Part shown: piece after piece, positions 1 to 7,212 of the stretch | How the letters are laid out: every line of letters begins with the position of its first letter | Numbering within the stretch: the first letter of the stretch is position 1 | NCBI GenBank assembly: GCA_007125735.1 | Contig: SLCP01000040.1 | Span: 1-12,334 of the forward strand | DNA from: Coriobacteriia bacterium | Lineage (GTDB): Bacteria; Actinomycetota; Coriobacteriia; Anaerosomatales; SLCP01 | DNA length: 12,334 nucleotides | Direction: 5' to 3' | Program-made: the position numbers and the translations under genes | Notes under the pieces: generated by a model | What the model saw: only the letters and a program-made list of their open reading frames with translations | Told to the model about the DNA's origin: nothing | Databases searched by the model: none

Positions 1-1149
1 GCACCCGTCTCTGGCGACGGTGCCGGTGACGATGCGGAGCAGAGGCCACCTGAGATCACGTTCGGCGGTCGACTCGTGTTCGTCGACGGGCAGACCGTGG
101 CGTACATGGACGGCGTGTCCGGTGCCCGTCATGACGGGTCGACCCTCGATGGCGAACTCGGCTGGAGCGGGTTTGCGGTGCTCAGAGCCGATGGTGCACT
201 CGTGTACGAGAGCATCGTAGAAGGGACGTCGTCGATTCGTCTCGTTGATGGGTCGGAGGACACCCTACTCGCGCGGGACGTAACCGCCGTTCACGGTCAC
301 AGCGATACCATGGTCATCGTCTCGCATCGTGGATCCACGCACGCCGTGCCGTTCGATGGTGGAACGGCGACCGATCTCGGTCTTGAGGAAGCAGTGACCG
401 CAGCGATTTCGCAGAGTGGCGCCGACCTGGCGTTCTCGAGCGCGATCCCGACGGCTACAGCAGAAACGGCTCTCGGAGAACCCGAGCAGCGTCTCGCCGT
501 ACGAGCGCTCACGAAGCCGGGTCTCGGTGAGGAAGTGGAGCGCGGATGGTACGCATACCGAATCCACTGGCTCGACGACGACGTGCTCGCCTACACGCGC
601 GTACCGTTCGGGGGTGGTGAATTCGGTGACGTAGTTCTCCTCGACCGTCGATCGGACGAGACCACCGTCCTCGTTTCGGCTGCCCGCGTCATCGACGCCG
701 ACGGTGCTCGCCGTCTCCTCGCCATCGCACACGATGACACTGGCGAAGCAGGGATCATCTCGGTCGTAGACTGCTCTGACCCCTCCGCTGTCGTGAGCAC
801 TGACTTCGAGAGCCCTCCTCCCGATTCCATCGATGCTGCCTCGTTCCTCACCCGAGAACCTGCGCTCGTGGTCGCCTTTCGCCACGAGGACAACTCCTCG
901 GCACTCGTCCGGTTCGATGCAACGACTCAGTCCCAACACACGATCTCGGAGTTCGAGAGCACTCTCGTTTCGCAAGCTCTCGCGCACCCGGACGCACCTA
1001 TCGTCTTCTTCGTGACCGAACGTCCGAGTTCGGTGCCGGGCGAGGTCGATCGAACGGTCAACGCGTGCGACCTGGATAGCGACCGCGTCGCCGAACTGGC
1101 TGCAGGTTCCGCAGAGGGCTTACTCACGCTCGTTGGCGTGATCGAGTAG
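1..1149 (+). CDS. Beta-propeller-like exported protein of unknown function (5' end outside window)
   Basis: The frame is open from base 1 to a TAG at 1147-1149, giving 382 visible residues. There is no stop or convincing start before the GTG at 76, so the gene very probably begins upstream of the window. The first ~20 visible residues are Gly/Asp/Pro/Glu-rich, like the linker that follows a lipoprotein or signal peptide. After that, short beta-rich units recur: a hydrophobic strand, an Asp/Gly turn, then another strand (for example around LVFVDGQTVAYMDG, VLRADGALVYES, VLAYTRVP, DVVLLDRRSDET, LVVAFRHEDNSSALVRFD and PIVFFVTERPSS). This spacing resembles TolB/WD40-like propeller blades, but no family signature is clear. 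No membrane segment or catalytic motif is visible. Codons look less GC-rich than in the neighbours. The gene converges on the histidine kinase, 59 bp away. The protein-coding call is firm; the fold is a guess. Confidence 0.75.
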   Translation, partial: APVSGDGAGDDAEQRPPEITFGGRLVFVDGQTVAYMDGVSGARHDGSTLDGELGWSGFAVLRADGALVYESIVEGTSSIRLVDGSEDTLLARDVTAVHGHSDTMVIVSHRGSTHAVPFDGGTATDLGLEEAVTAAISQSGADLAFSSAIPTATAETALGEPEQRLAVRALTKPGLGEEVERGWYAYRIHWLDDDVLAYTRVPFGGGEFGDVVLLDRRSDETTVLVSAARVIDADGARRLLAIAHDDTGEAGIISVVDCSDPSAVVSTDFESPPPDSIDAASFLTREPALVVAFRHEDNSSALVRFDATTQSQHTISEFESTLVSQALAHPDAPIVFFVTERPSSVPGEVDRTVNACDLDSDRVAELAAGSAEGLLTLVGVIE

Positions 1150-1173
1150 CGGTCAACAGGCCGGGCGGCCGCA

Positions 1174-1207
1174 CGCCGGTCGTCCGGCGGCACCACTGAG
1201 GTGCCGC
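1174..1207. terminator. Overlapping hairpins between convergent genes, putative bidirectional terminator
   Basis: Two inverted repeats lie in the 59-bp gap. The first has stem CGCCGG / CCGGCG with loop TCGT (1174-1189). The second has a perfect 8-bp stem GCGGCACC / GGTGCCGC with loop ACTGA (1187-1207) and ends 2 bp from the kinase stop codon. They share bases 1187-1189, so they cannot both be fully paired. Neither is followed by a T-run, so this is not a textbook intrinsic terminator. Its position between two converging stop codons is the main argument for termination. Confidence 0.5.
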
Positions 1208-1208
1208 G

Positions 1209-2855
1209 CTACGACTGCGAACGCATCGTGATGGATGCCCCAGGAAGCTGGCGCGGGATGCGCAGCACGAAGGTGGAACCCTTGCCGAGTTCGCTCGTGA
1301 AATCGATCGTCCCACCGAGCAGTCTCGCGATCCGCAGACTGATGGGAAGACCGAGGCCGGTACCCGCTGCTCGCACATCCCCGGGGACCGAAGTCCCCTG
1401 GAAGAACTCGTCCATGATCCGCCCCATCTCATCCGCGGCGATGCCGTAACCGGTGTCGGTGATCGAGAACTCCACCATCCCGGAGCGCGGCACCTCGCGC
1501 ACTTCAAGAGTGATGCTTCCGCCCGTCGGTGTGAACTTGATCGCATTGCCTGCGAGGTTCAGCAGTGCCCGCTCGAGCAGCTCACGATCGGTGTGGAGCG
1601 CTATCTCGTGCGACGGCATGGACCTCGAGCACTCAAGACCCTTCTCCTTGCTGAGCGGGCAGGTGATGTCTGCGACATGTGCGACCACGTCGGCTGCGGT
1701 GAACTCGGAGGAATGAGGCACGGTCATGCCCGCACGCACCTTCGACAGGTCGAGCAGGTCGTTGACGAGCGCGAGCATCCGTTTGCCCGCCGCCGACACG
1801 AGCCCGAGCTGCGTGCGCTGCTCTTCGTTGACGGGCCCGACGGATCCCGATCCCAGCACCTGCGCGAAACCGATGATCGAATTGAGTGGTGTCCGCAGCT
1901 CGTGACTCATGTTCGCGATGAAGCGCTCCTCGGCCTCGATCCGACGCGCGAGTACGCGTTTCGCGGCTTGTTCCGCATCCCGCTGCAGCGCTACGCGCCG
2001 CAGCAAGAACAGGCCCAGGCCGAACACCATGCTCACGAGCGCGACCACGAGCCCGCCGGCGACTGTCAGAACCGACGATGCCCGCATCGCCTCGGCGCGC
2101 GACACCGACGCCTCCACTTCCCATGGCGTCCCCGCGAGCGGCGCACGCGCGACCATGCGCCCTTCCTCAGCAGCCGAGGGTGTCACGTCGTCGACGAGCG
2201 CGAGACGCATACTCTCGTAGTGACCAGGCACGGACAGGGCGCCCTCGACGACCGGAGTGAGGTCCGACGTGAGTAAAACCGCCCCCGTGGTCGTGTTGTC
2301 CGCACTCCGGATGAGCGGCACCGCCCACCGGACACTGCGGGGCAGGCCATCCTCGAGCTCGAGGTCGTGTTTCACGACCTCGCGGGACTCGAGTGCGACG
2401 AAGACCAGGTCATCATCGAACGCGGTGCACTGCGCAGGGTCGCCTGCCGTGAAGTGAACCGTGCCGGCAGTGTCGAGCAGTTGCACGCATACGTAGCCGC
2501 GCGCACGCACCTCCGACTCGATGCGTTCCTGCAAGAAGGGCCCGATCGACTCGTCGCCGTCGAAGTAGAGTCCCGTCCGTATTGCGAACCCCTGGTGAGC
2601 GGCGACGGCCTCAGCGTTCTCGCGGAGTCGGGTGATCTCCCCAGCTATGAGCGTTCCCGAGAACTCGGCGGAACGCTCGAGGGCTCGAAGCTCCTGGTCC
2701 CGCTCACGCTCCATGTAAGCGGCGGCGATGAAGTAGAATGCGACGAGCACGACGGCGCTGACGGCGACCCAGGCAGCTACGTACGTCGCCGCGCCGCGGT
2801 GTGGCGGGGCATCCGGTTCAGGCCACTCCGGATACAAGGTCGGGCTGATGCTCAC
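1209..2855 (-). CDS. Membrane sensor histidine kinase, orphan
   Basis: A 548-residue two-component sensor kinase. A short cytoplasmic tail precedes TM1 (about 24-46). An extracytoplasmic sensor region follows (about 50-258), with a Cache-like stretch LLDTAGTVHFTAGDP near 127-140. TM2 spans about 262-285. No HAMP is obvious; about 30 charged residues of likely coiled coil lead into HisKA, with H-box MSHELRTPLNSIIGF and phospho-acceptor His318. The HATPase_c domain has the N box (LLNLAGNAIKFTP, Asn437), G1 box (DTGYG, 467-471), F box (DEFFQG) and G2 box (GTGLGL, 498-503), all intact, so it should bind ATP and autophosphorylate. The GTG start lies 10 bp after the gatA stop, with GGAGGG just upstream at rather short spacing, suggesting translational coupling. 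No response regulator is present in the window, so partner and stimulus are unknown. Confidence 0.93.
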   Translation of the reverse strand: MSISPTLYPEWPEPDAPPHRGAATYVAAWVAVSAVVLVAFYFIAAAYMERERDQELRALERSAEFSGTLIAGEITRLRENAEAVAAHQGFAIRTGLYFDGDESIGPFLQERIESEVRARGYVCVQLLDTAGTVHFTAGDPAQCTAFDDDLVFVALESREVVKHDLELEDGLPRSVRWAVPLIRSADNTTTGAVLLTSDLTPVVEGALSVPGHYESMRLALVDDVTPSAAEEGRMVARAPLAGTPWEVEASVSRAEAMRASSVLTVAGGLVVALVSMVFGLGLFLLRRVALQRDAEQAAKRVLARRIEAEERFIANMSHELRTPLNSIIGFAQVLGSGSVGPVNEEQRTQLGLVSAAGKRMLALVNDLLDLSKVRAGMTVPHSSEFTAADVVAHVADITCPLSKEKGLECSRSMPSHEIALHTDRELLERALLNLAGNAIKFTPTGGSITLEVREVPRSGMVEFSITDTGYGIAADEMGRIMDEFFQGTSVPGDVRAAGTGLGLPISLRIARLLGGTIDFTSELGKGSTFVLRIPRQLPGASITMRSQS

Positions 2856-2865
2856 GACCCTCCGA

Positions 2866-4347
2866 TCACTGGATCTCCCGGACGAGCGAAGGCGTTGTGT
2901 CGAACGCGATGGCCGCCTCGAACGCAGCTGCCGCCCGCAACACCGTCGCCTCGGCGAAATAGTCGCCGATCACTTGTAGTCCTATCGGCATACGCTCCGC
3001 CTCACTCAAGCCTGCCGGGATGCTGACCGCGCAGTTTCCAGCGAGGTTCACGGGGATCGTGTAGATGTCGGAGAGGTACATGGCGAGCGGATCGTCGCTC
3101 TTCTCGCCGATCTCGAACGCCACCGTCGGCGAGGTCGGCGTAAGAAGCACGTCGAACCGCTCGAACGCCTCGGCGAAGTCTCGCTTTATGAGGGTTCGTG
3201 CCTTCTGTGCCTGTCCGTAGTATGCGTCGTAGTAGCCGGCCGACAGCGCATACGTGCCGAGCATGATGCGGCGGATCGTCTCCGGGCCGAACCCTTCGGC
3301 ACGCGATCGCGTGTAGAGGTCGATGACGTCTTCGGCATCGGGGATCCGGTGACCATACCGGATGCCGTCGAACCGGGCGAGGTTCGAGCTCGCCTCGGCA
3401 GGACCGATGATGTAGTACGCGGAAAGCCCGTGCGCAGTACTCGGCAGCTCGACCTCGCCGACGTCGGCGCCGAGTGCCGCAAACGTCTCGGCGGCCGAGC
3501 GAACCGCCTCGCGTACCTCGGCGTCGCACCCGTCGGTATCGAGCAGGTCGGTGACCACGCCCACCCGCAACCCGGTCACGCCCTCTGCGAGGGTCGCGGT
3601 GAAGTCCTCGGCGGGGAGATCGGCGCTCGTCGCGTCCATGGGGTCGTGGCCAGCGATGGCGTTGAGCGCGAGCGCGGCGTCCTCGACGTTCTTGGCGAAG
3701 GGTCCGATCTGGTCGAGACTCGACGCGAACGCCACGCACCCGTAGCGCGACACCCGCCCGTACGTGGGCTTGAGGGCTACGGTACCCGTGAGCGAACCGG
3801 GCTGCCGGATCGAGCCTCCGGTGTCAGAACCGAGCGATATGCTCGCCATGCCGGCAGAAACAGCAGCAGCGCTCCCGCCCGAGGAGCCGCCGGGCACGCG
3901 CTCGAGATCCCATGGGTTGCGTGTCGGACCGAACGCCGAGTTCTCCGTCGACGAGCCGAACGCGAACTCGTCGAGGTTGCACTTGCCCACGGGCACGGCA
4001 CCCGCGTCGAGGAGGCGACGCACCGCCGTGCAGTCGTAGACGCTCTCGTAGTTCTCGAGCATGCGGGAGCTACACGTCGTCCGTGTCCCGATGAGGTTCA
4101 TGTTGTCCTTGATAGCTACCGGCACTCCGGCGAGCGGCGGCAGAACGACTCGGGAAGCCACCGCCTCGTCGATGCGAGCGGCCGCTTCGTACGCGAGTTC
4201 GGGCGTGACCTGGTTGAACGCCCGGACGTGCGGCTCGAGGGCGTCGATGCGCCCCAGCGCGGCCTCGGCCACCTCGCGCGCCGTGAACACGCCATCCGCG
4301 ATCCCGTCGCGGACCTGGGTCGCACTCAAGCGGGAAAGATCGATCAC
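2866..4347 (-). CDS. gatA: Asp-tRNA(Asn)/Glu-tRNA(Gln) amidotransferase subunit A
   Basis: A 493-residue amidase subunit of GatCAB, which hydrolyses glutamine and passes ammonia to mischarged Glu-tRNA(Gln) or Asp-tRNA(Asn). The amidase signature is complete. Lys80 lies in GVPVAIKDN, the cis-Ser is Ser155 in the GGSSGGS block, and nucleophile Ser179 is in GSDTGGSIRQP. This is the Ser-cisSer-Lys triad at the spacing known for GatA. Family blocks CNLDEFAFGSSTENSAFGP and GRVSRYGC are also present. Length is normal (about 485-495). The GTG start overlaps the gatC stop as GTGA (4344-4347) and is preceded by a purine-rich GGGAAGAGGC, so it is coupled to gatC. The usual third gene gatB does not follow; a histidine kinase does. 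Confidence 0.97.
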   Translation of the reverse strand: MIDLSRLSATQVRDGIADGVFTAREVAEAALGRIDALEPHVRAFNQVTPELAYEAAARIDEAVASRVVLPPLAGVPVAIKDNMNLIGTRTTCSSRMLENYESVYDCTAVRRLLDAGAVPVGKCNLDEFAFGSSTENSAFGPTRNPWDLERVPGGSSGGSAAAVSAGMASISLGSDTGGSIRQPGSLTGTVALKPTYGRVSRYGCVAFASSLDQIGPFAKNVEDAALALNAIAGHDPMDATSADLPAEDFTATLAEGVTGLRVGVVTDLLDTDGCDAEVREAVRSAAETFAALGADVGEVELPSTAHGLSAYYIIGPAEASSNLARFDGIRYGHRIPDAEDVIDLYTRSRAEGFGPETIRRIMLGTYALSAGYYDAYYGQAQKARTLIKRDFAEAFERFDVLLTPTSPTVAFEIGEKSDDPLAMYLSDIYTIPVNLAGNCAVSIPAGLSEAERMPIGLQVIGDYFAEATVLRAAAAFEAAIAFDTTPSLVREIQ

Positions 4348-4646
4348 GCCTCTTCCCCTCCCCCGACGATCCGCGGGATGACGAACGCACCGTCCTCGGT
4401 CTCAGGCGCGTTGCGCAGTGCGACCTCGCGCTCGAGGCCGGGGCGCACTTCGTCAGAGCGCGTGACGTTCACGACGTCGAGTGCGTGCGCGGTGGGCTCC
4501 ACCTCGGCCAAGTCGAGCTGCTGGATCGTGTCGATGTGGTCGAGGATCGAGTTGAGTTCCTCACCGAGATGGACGACCTGCTCGTCGGTGAGAGCGAGCC
4601 GCGCAAGCATGGCGACGTGACGCACCTGCTGTTCTGAGATTGCCAT
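4344..4646 (-). CDS. gatC: Asp-tRNA(Asn)/Glu-tRNA(Gln) amidotransferase subunit C
   Basis: A 100-residue small subunit that wraps around and stabilises the GatA-GatB interface. The GatC pattern is clear: the N-terminal helix QQVRHVAMLARLALTDEQ, the central ELNSILDHIDTIQQLDLAEVEPTAH, then the conserved LRNAPETEDGAFVIPRIV near the C-terminus. The frame is open upstream to 4757, but the extension is Arg/His-rich and unlike the family. The ATG at 4646 fits the family N-terminus and has GGGAGGAA about 9 nt upstream, so I start there. It is the first gene of the gatC-gatA-kinase operon and overlaps gatA by 4 nt (GTGA). Confidence 0.95.
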   Translation of the reverse strand: MAISEQQVRHVAMLARLALTDEQVVHLGEELNSILDHIDTIQQLDLAEVEPTAHALDVVNVTRSDEVRPGLEREVALRNAPETEDGAFVIPRIVGGGEEA

Positions 4647-4677
4647 CGGACGGTTCCTCCCGCGTCGTGATGTCCGT

Positions 4678-4702
4678 CGCACCGTCGCGTGCCAACGGTG
4701 CG
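4678..4702. repeat. Inverted repeat in the gatC leader
   Basis: A perfect 8-bp stem CGCACCGT / ACGGTGCG with a 9-nt loop lies 31 nt upstream of the gatC ATG, inside the predicted transcript leader. No T-run follows on the gatC strand and no T-box-like features are recognisable. It may be a leader hairpin, a protein site, or chance in GC-rich DNA. Confidence 0.4.
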
Positions 4703-4766
4703 GATGGTGACACGCCTGCAATGATACCCGACGGCTGACTGCGCGCGGGGGTGGCACGGGTCTTTA

Positions 4767-4778
4767 CGTGCTAGCACG
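4767..4778. repeat. 12-bp perfect palindrome CGTGCTAGCACG, possible operator
   Basis: The palindrome lies about 40 bp upstream of the putative extended -10 for the MFS gene. A second, shorter palindrome GTGCGCAC (4782-4789) uses the same GTGC/GCAC half-sites, with its centre 13 bp away. This is the placement expected of a dimeric regulator site, but no regulator gene is adjacent and chance cannot be excluded. Confidence 0.35.
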
Positions 4779-4908
4779 AGGGTGCGCACACGCTGTCGGC
4801 CGGGAGCGCCTGTGCTACCGTATGCAGCCGGGCCGGAATCGTATACACGACGCCCACAGACGCCGCTCCCGCATCACCTGTCACACCCTTCGCTGGAGAC
4901 GATGCTGC

Positions 4909-6162
4909 ATGTCGCCTTACCGAGCCAACCTGACACGCGTCGTCGCCGCACGCTTCCTCTCGCGAGCCGGAAGCGAGGCCGCCTTCTTCATCGGCATGTG
5001 GGGCAAGGCAGCCTTCGAATTGCAGGCATCCGCGACCGAGCTCGCCTTCGTGATGTTCGCACTCAGCGTCTCGCTCATCGTGGGCAGCGCCGCCGGCGGT
5101 GTTCTCGTCGACCGGTTCGGCCCCCGAAACGTCCTCATCTACTCCCACGTCGCGTTCGTTCCCGCCGCTCTGGCCATCGTGCTCGCCGACTCGATCCCCC
5201 GCCTCGTTGCCCTTGCCGGCGTCTGGGGGCTCGTCGCCGCACCGATCCTCACAGCCGGCGCATCGTTCGCGCCGTTCCTCACGACCCGCGACGACCAGCT
5301 CAAACGTGCGAACGCCCTCATCGAAGGTGCCGGGTCGGCGGCGTTCATCGCAGGGCCGGCACTCGGCGCGATCATCGCACGCTACGCCAGCATCGACCTC
5401 GTGTTCTACGTGGATGCCGCGGCATCGGTCGTCGCGGCCATCATCATCTGGGGTGTCTCGCTCGCGCCACACGAGCGCTCAGCGACGTCCGAACGTCCAC
5501 TGGCCGAACTCACCCGTGGACTCAGGATCACGTACGCGCTGCCGAGCGTTCGCTTCTACGTACTCGTCGGCACCGCGGTCTGGCTCGGGTTTGGCGTGTT
5601 CGGTGCACTCGAGCCCCTCTTCTTCCGCGACGTCGTAGGTACCGGCGTCGAGATGATCGGCTGGATGAACTCACTCGTAGGACTGGGGTTCGTCGCCGGC
5701 GCTCTCGCGTTCGACCGCTTCCCGGGCACCAGCGTCTCCGCGCGGGCGCTCACGATCTCCGTCGCGGCCATCGGGATGGGCTCGGTCGTCTACGTCTTGA
5801 CCCCCCGCGTCCCGGTGATCGCGCTCGGAGCGGTGGCGATAGGTACGGCAGCGGGTGTGTTCGCGCCGCTGCAGCGCACGCTCATACACCGGGACACACC
5901 GCGCGAGTTCCTCGGCCGCGTCATCGGCGCGTCCGAGGTCCACCACCGGGGCGGCGAGCTCCTACCGCTCGCGTTCGCACCGATACTCGCGGCCACGTTC
6001 GGGGTCCAGCCGACGCTCATAGCCGGCGGACTCGTCATGGTCGTCATCGCTGTCGCCGCTCTCCGGGCAGCCGCCCGTCTCGACCGCGCACTGCCGCCTC
6101 GGCCGGTCACGCTCGAACCGGCGAGCGTCACGACCGACGAGCCGATATCACCCAACCCCTAG
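4909..6162 (+). CDS. Major facilitator superfamily transporter, probable drug/small-molecule exporter
   Basis: A 417-residue polytopic membrane protein with about 12 hydrophobic segments in two halves. These are separated by a charged loop near 185-205 (APHERSATSERPLAELTRG). The loop 2-3 motif A of MFS carriers is present as GGVLVDRFGPRN (63-74). It resembles the MFS_3 (EntS-like) exporter group, and the second half contains the typical FAPLQRTLIHRDTPREFLGRV segment (GVFAPLQxxL, then R-x-x-x-G-R-V). The substrate cannot be read from sequence. The frame is open from 4768, but the upstream part is Arg-rich and non-hydrophobic. I choose the ATG at 4909 because the protein then begins with a normal short tail before TM1, with GGAG 10 nt upstream. 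It is transcribed alone, divergent from gatC, and ends 18 bp from the convergent CPBP gene. The last ~30 residues form a Pro/Thr-rich cytoplasmic tail. Confidence 0.88.
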   Translation: MSPYRANLTRVVAARFLSRAGSEAAFFIGMWGKAAFELQASATELAFVMFALSVSLIVGSAAGGVLVDRFGPRNVLIYSHVAFVPAALAIVLADSIPRLVALAGVWGLVAAPILTAGASFAPFLTTRDDQLKRANALIEGAGSAAFIAGPALGAIIARYASIDLVFYVDAAASVVAAIIIWGVSLAPHERSATSERPLAELTRGLRITYALPSVRFYVLVGTAVWLGFGVFGALEPLFFRDVVGTGVEMIGWMNSLVGLGFVAGALAFDRFPGTSVSARALTISVAAIGMGSVVYVLTPRVPVIALGAVAIGTAAGVFAPLQRTLIHRDTPREFLGRVIGASEVHHRGGELLPLAFAPILAATFGVQPTLIAGGLVMVVIAVAALRAAARLDRALPPRPVTLEPASVTTDEPISPNP

Positions 6163-6180
6163 CCGAGGAACGCGCGAGCA

Positions 6181-7206
6181 TCACCACACAAGGTAGAACG
6201 CGACCGCTACCGGCAGCAGGTTATACGCGGCATGGAGCCAGACGGCGGGAAGCAAGCTGGCGCGGGTGTGAGCGAGCCAGCCGCACGCAAGCCCCAGTAC
6301 GAACAGCGGCGCGAACAGCCAGGGAGTGACGTGGCTCAGCGCGAAGATCGCCGCAGCGACCACGATCGCCACCCGGTGCCCGGAGCGCACAGCGATCGCA
6401 CCTTGCACCACGCCGCGGAACACCGCCTCTTCGACGATAGGTGCGACGAGGACCACGAGTGCGACCGAGGCCAGGAGTCCCCACACCGTTGGCCCGAACA
6501 CCTCGGTCAAGTCGGCGATCTCGCGGGCGGGCGGGTCCCACCCAGCCCACTGCGCGGTCATTCCGTACACGAGTGCGACGAGGCGCGTGGCTACCAGCAA
6601 TCCGAGCACGAGCCCCACCGAACCGAGCCGCGCGCGCCACGAAACCGAACCGGCGCGGAAGCCGAGTGCGTCGAGCACGGGCACGTCCCTCCGCCACGCA
6701 AGCAGCGCCAGCACCCCGGCTTGCAGCGCGTAGAAGGTGAAGATTGCGGCGACGCGCGCGAACACCGCTACGTCGGAGTCGAGCGCACGCACGAACTCGC
6801 TCGCCATGACGACGTCCTTCAGAACGAACGCGCCGAACAGCGCCATGAGCACAACCCATGCCTCGCCGAGCGTCCACGCAGGCGGCTCAGCCGCCGACAC
6901 CGCAGACGTCGACTTGGAGGTGGACGCCGAGCGCGCCGGCGTGACGGGGGGCTTCACTTCCGCATCCTTCGAGCCAGTGCCGGCCGCCGCCCCCGCCGGC
7001 CGCACACCACCGCCCGCGGCCCGCTTCTCGATCGCCCCCGTCGCGCACGTCTTCGCGCACGCGAGACACCCGTCGCAACGCTGCCAGTCCACGTAGATGT
7101 ACGTCGGCCCGACCTTCAGAGCATCGTGCGGGCACGCCGCGACGCAGCGCCTGCACACGTCGCATCGGTCGGGCGCGAGCGAGAGGGGGATCTGTGCACG
7201 CGCCAT
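6181..7206 (-). CDS. 2[4Fe-4S] ferredoxin - CPBP intramembrane metalloprotease fusion
   Basis: A 341-residue protein with two joined modules. Residues 1-62 are a bacterial ferredoxin with two CxxCxxCxxxC sets (Cys15/18/21/25 and Cys44/47/50/54). The last Cys of the first set precedes Pro as usual; the second set has Ala instead. Residues 63-110 are a low-complexity Ala/Gly/Ser/Lys linker. Residues 111-341 hold about 7-8 membrane segments and the CPBP (CAAX protease/bacteriocin-processing, Abi) motifs: EEAVFR (Glu259, Glu260, Arg264), FALSH (Phe288, His292) and HAAYN (His325, Asn329), so all catalytic motifs are intact. The family cleaves peptides inside the membrane; an iron-sulfur module on it is unusual and could make it redox-responsive (inference). 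The ATG is 6 bp from the ligA stop with AGGGTAGGG upstream, so it is coupled to ligA as the last gene of the operon. Confidence 0.9.
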   Translation of the reverse strand: MARAQIPLSLAPDRCDVCRRCVAACPHDALKVGPTYIYVDWQRCDGCLACAKTCATGAIEKRAAGGGVRPAGAAAGTGSKDAEVKPPVTPARSASTSKSTSAVSAAEPPAWTLGEAWVVLMALFGAFVLKDVVMASEFVRALDSDVAVFARVAAIFTFYALQAGVLALLAWRRDVPVLDALGFRAGSVSWRARLGSVGLVLGLLVATRLVALVYGMTAQWAGWDPPAREIADLTEVFGPTVWGLLASVALVVLVAPIVEEAVFRGVVQGAIAVRSGHRVAIVVAAAIFALSHVTPWLFAPLFVLGLACGWLAHTRASLLPAVWLHAAYNLLPVAVAFYLVW

Positions 7207-7212
7207 CGCGCC

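Larger units (their letters stand above)
4647..4908. promoter_or_regulatory. Divergent intergenic region between gatC and the MFS gene
   Basis: 262 bp must hold promoters in both directions. Toward gatC, TATCAT (reverse strand, 4726-4721) could be a -10 box, but no good -35 sits 16-18 bp upstream of it. Toward the transporter, TGCTACCGT (4813-4821) looks like an extended -10 (TGn then TACCGT), leaving a leader of about 80 nt; again no TTGACA-like -35. Palindromes at 4678-4702, 4767-4778 and 4782-4789 are listed separately or discussed in the findings. No small gene with a credible start is apparent. The promoter positions are weak inferences. Confidence 0.4.

Noticed and set aside
265..987. 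240-residue open frame on the minus strand opposite the first gene
   Set aside because: It has no motif or ribosome site, while the plus frame is open through the window edge and shows regular beta-strand units.
3349..4620. 423-residue open frame on the plus strand
   Set aside because: It is antisense to gatA and gatC, both unambiguous. Its composition is Arg/Glu/Gly/Val-rich without hydrophobic core patterns or motifs.
4721..4726. Firm promoter call for gatC at TATCAT
   Set aside because: The -10-like hexamer lacks a matching -35 at 16-18 bp, so I mention it only as a weak candidate.
4647..4757. N-terminal extension of GatC
   Set aside because: The Arg/His-rich sequence is unlike GatC; ATG 4646 has a strong ribosome site and family-like start.
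4782..6329. 515-residue open frame on the plus strand overlapping the MFS gene
   Set aside because: It is overwhelmingly Arg/Pro/His-rich, in a different frame from a clear 12-TM transporter.
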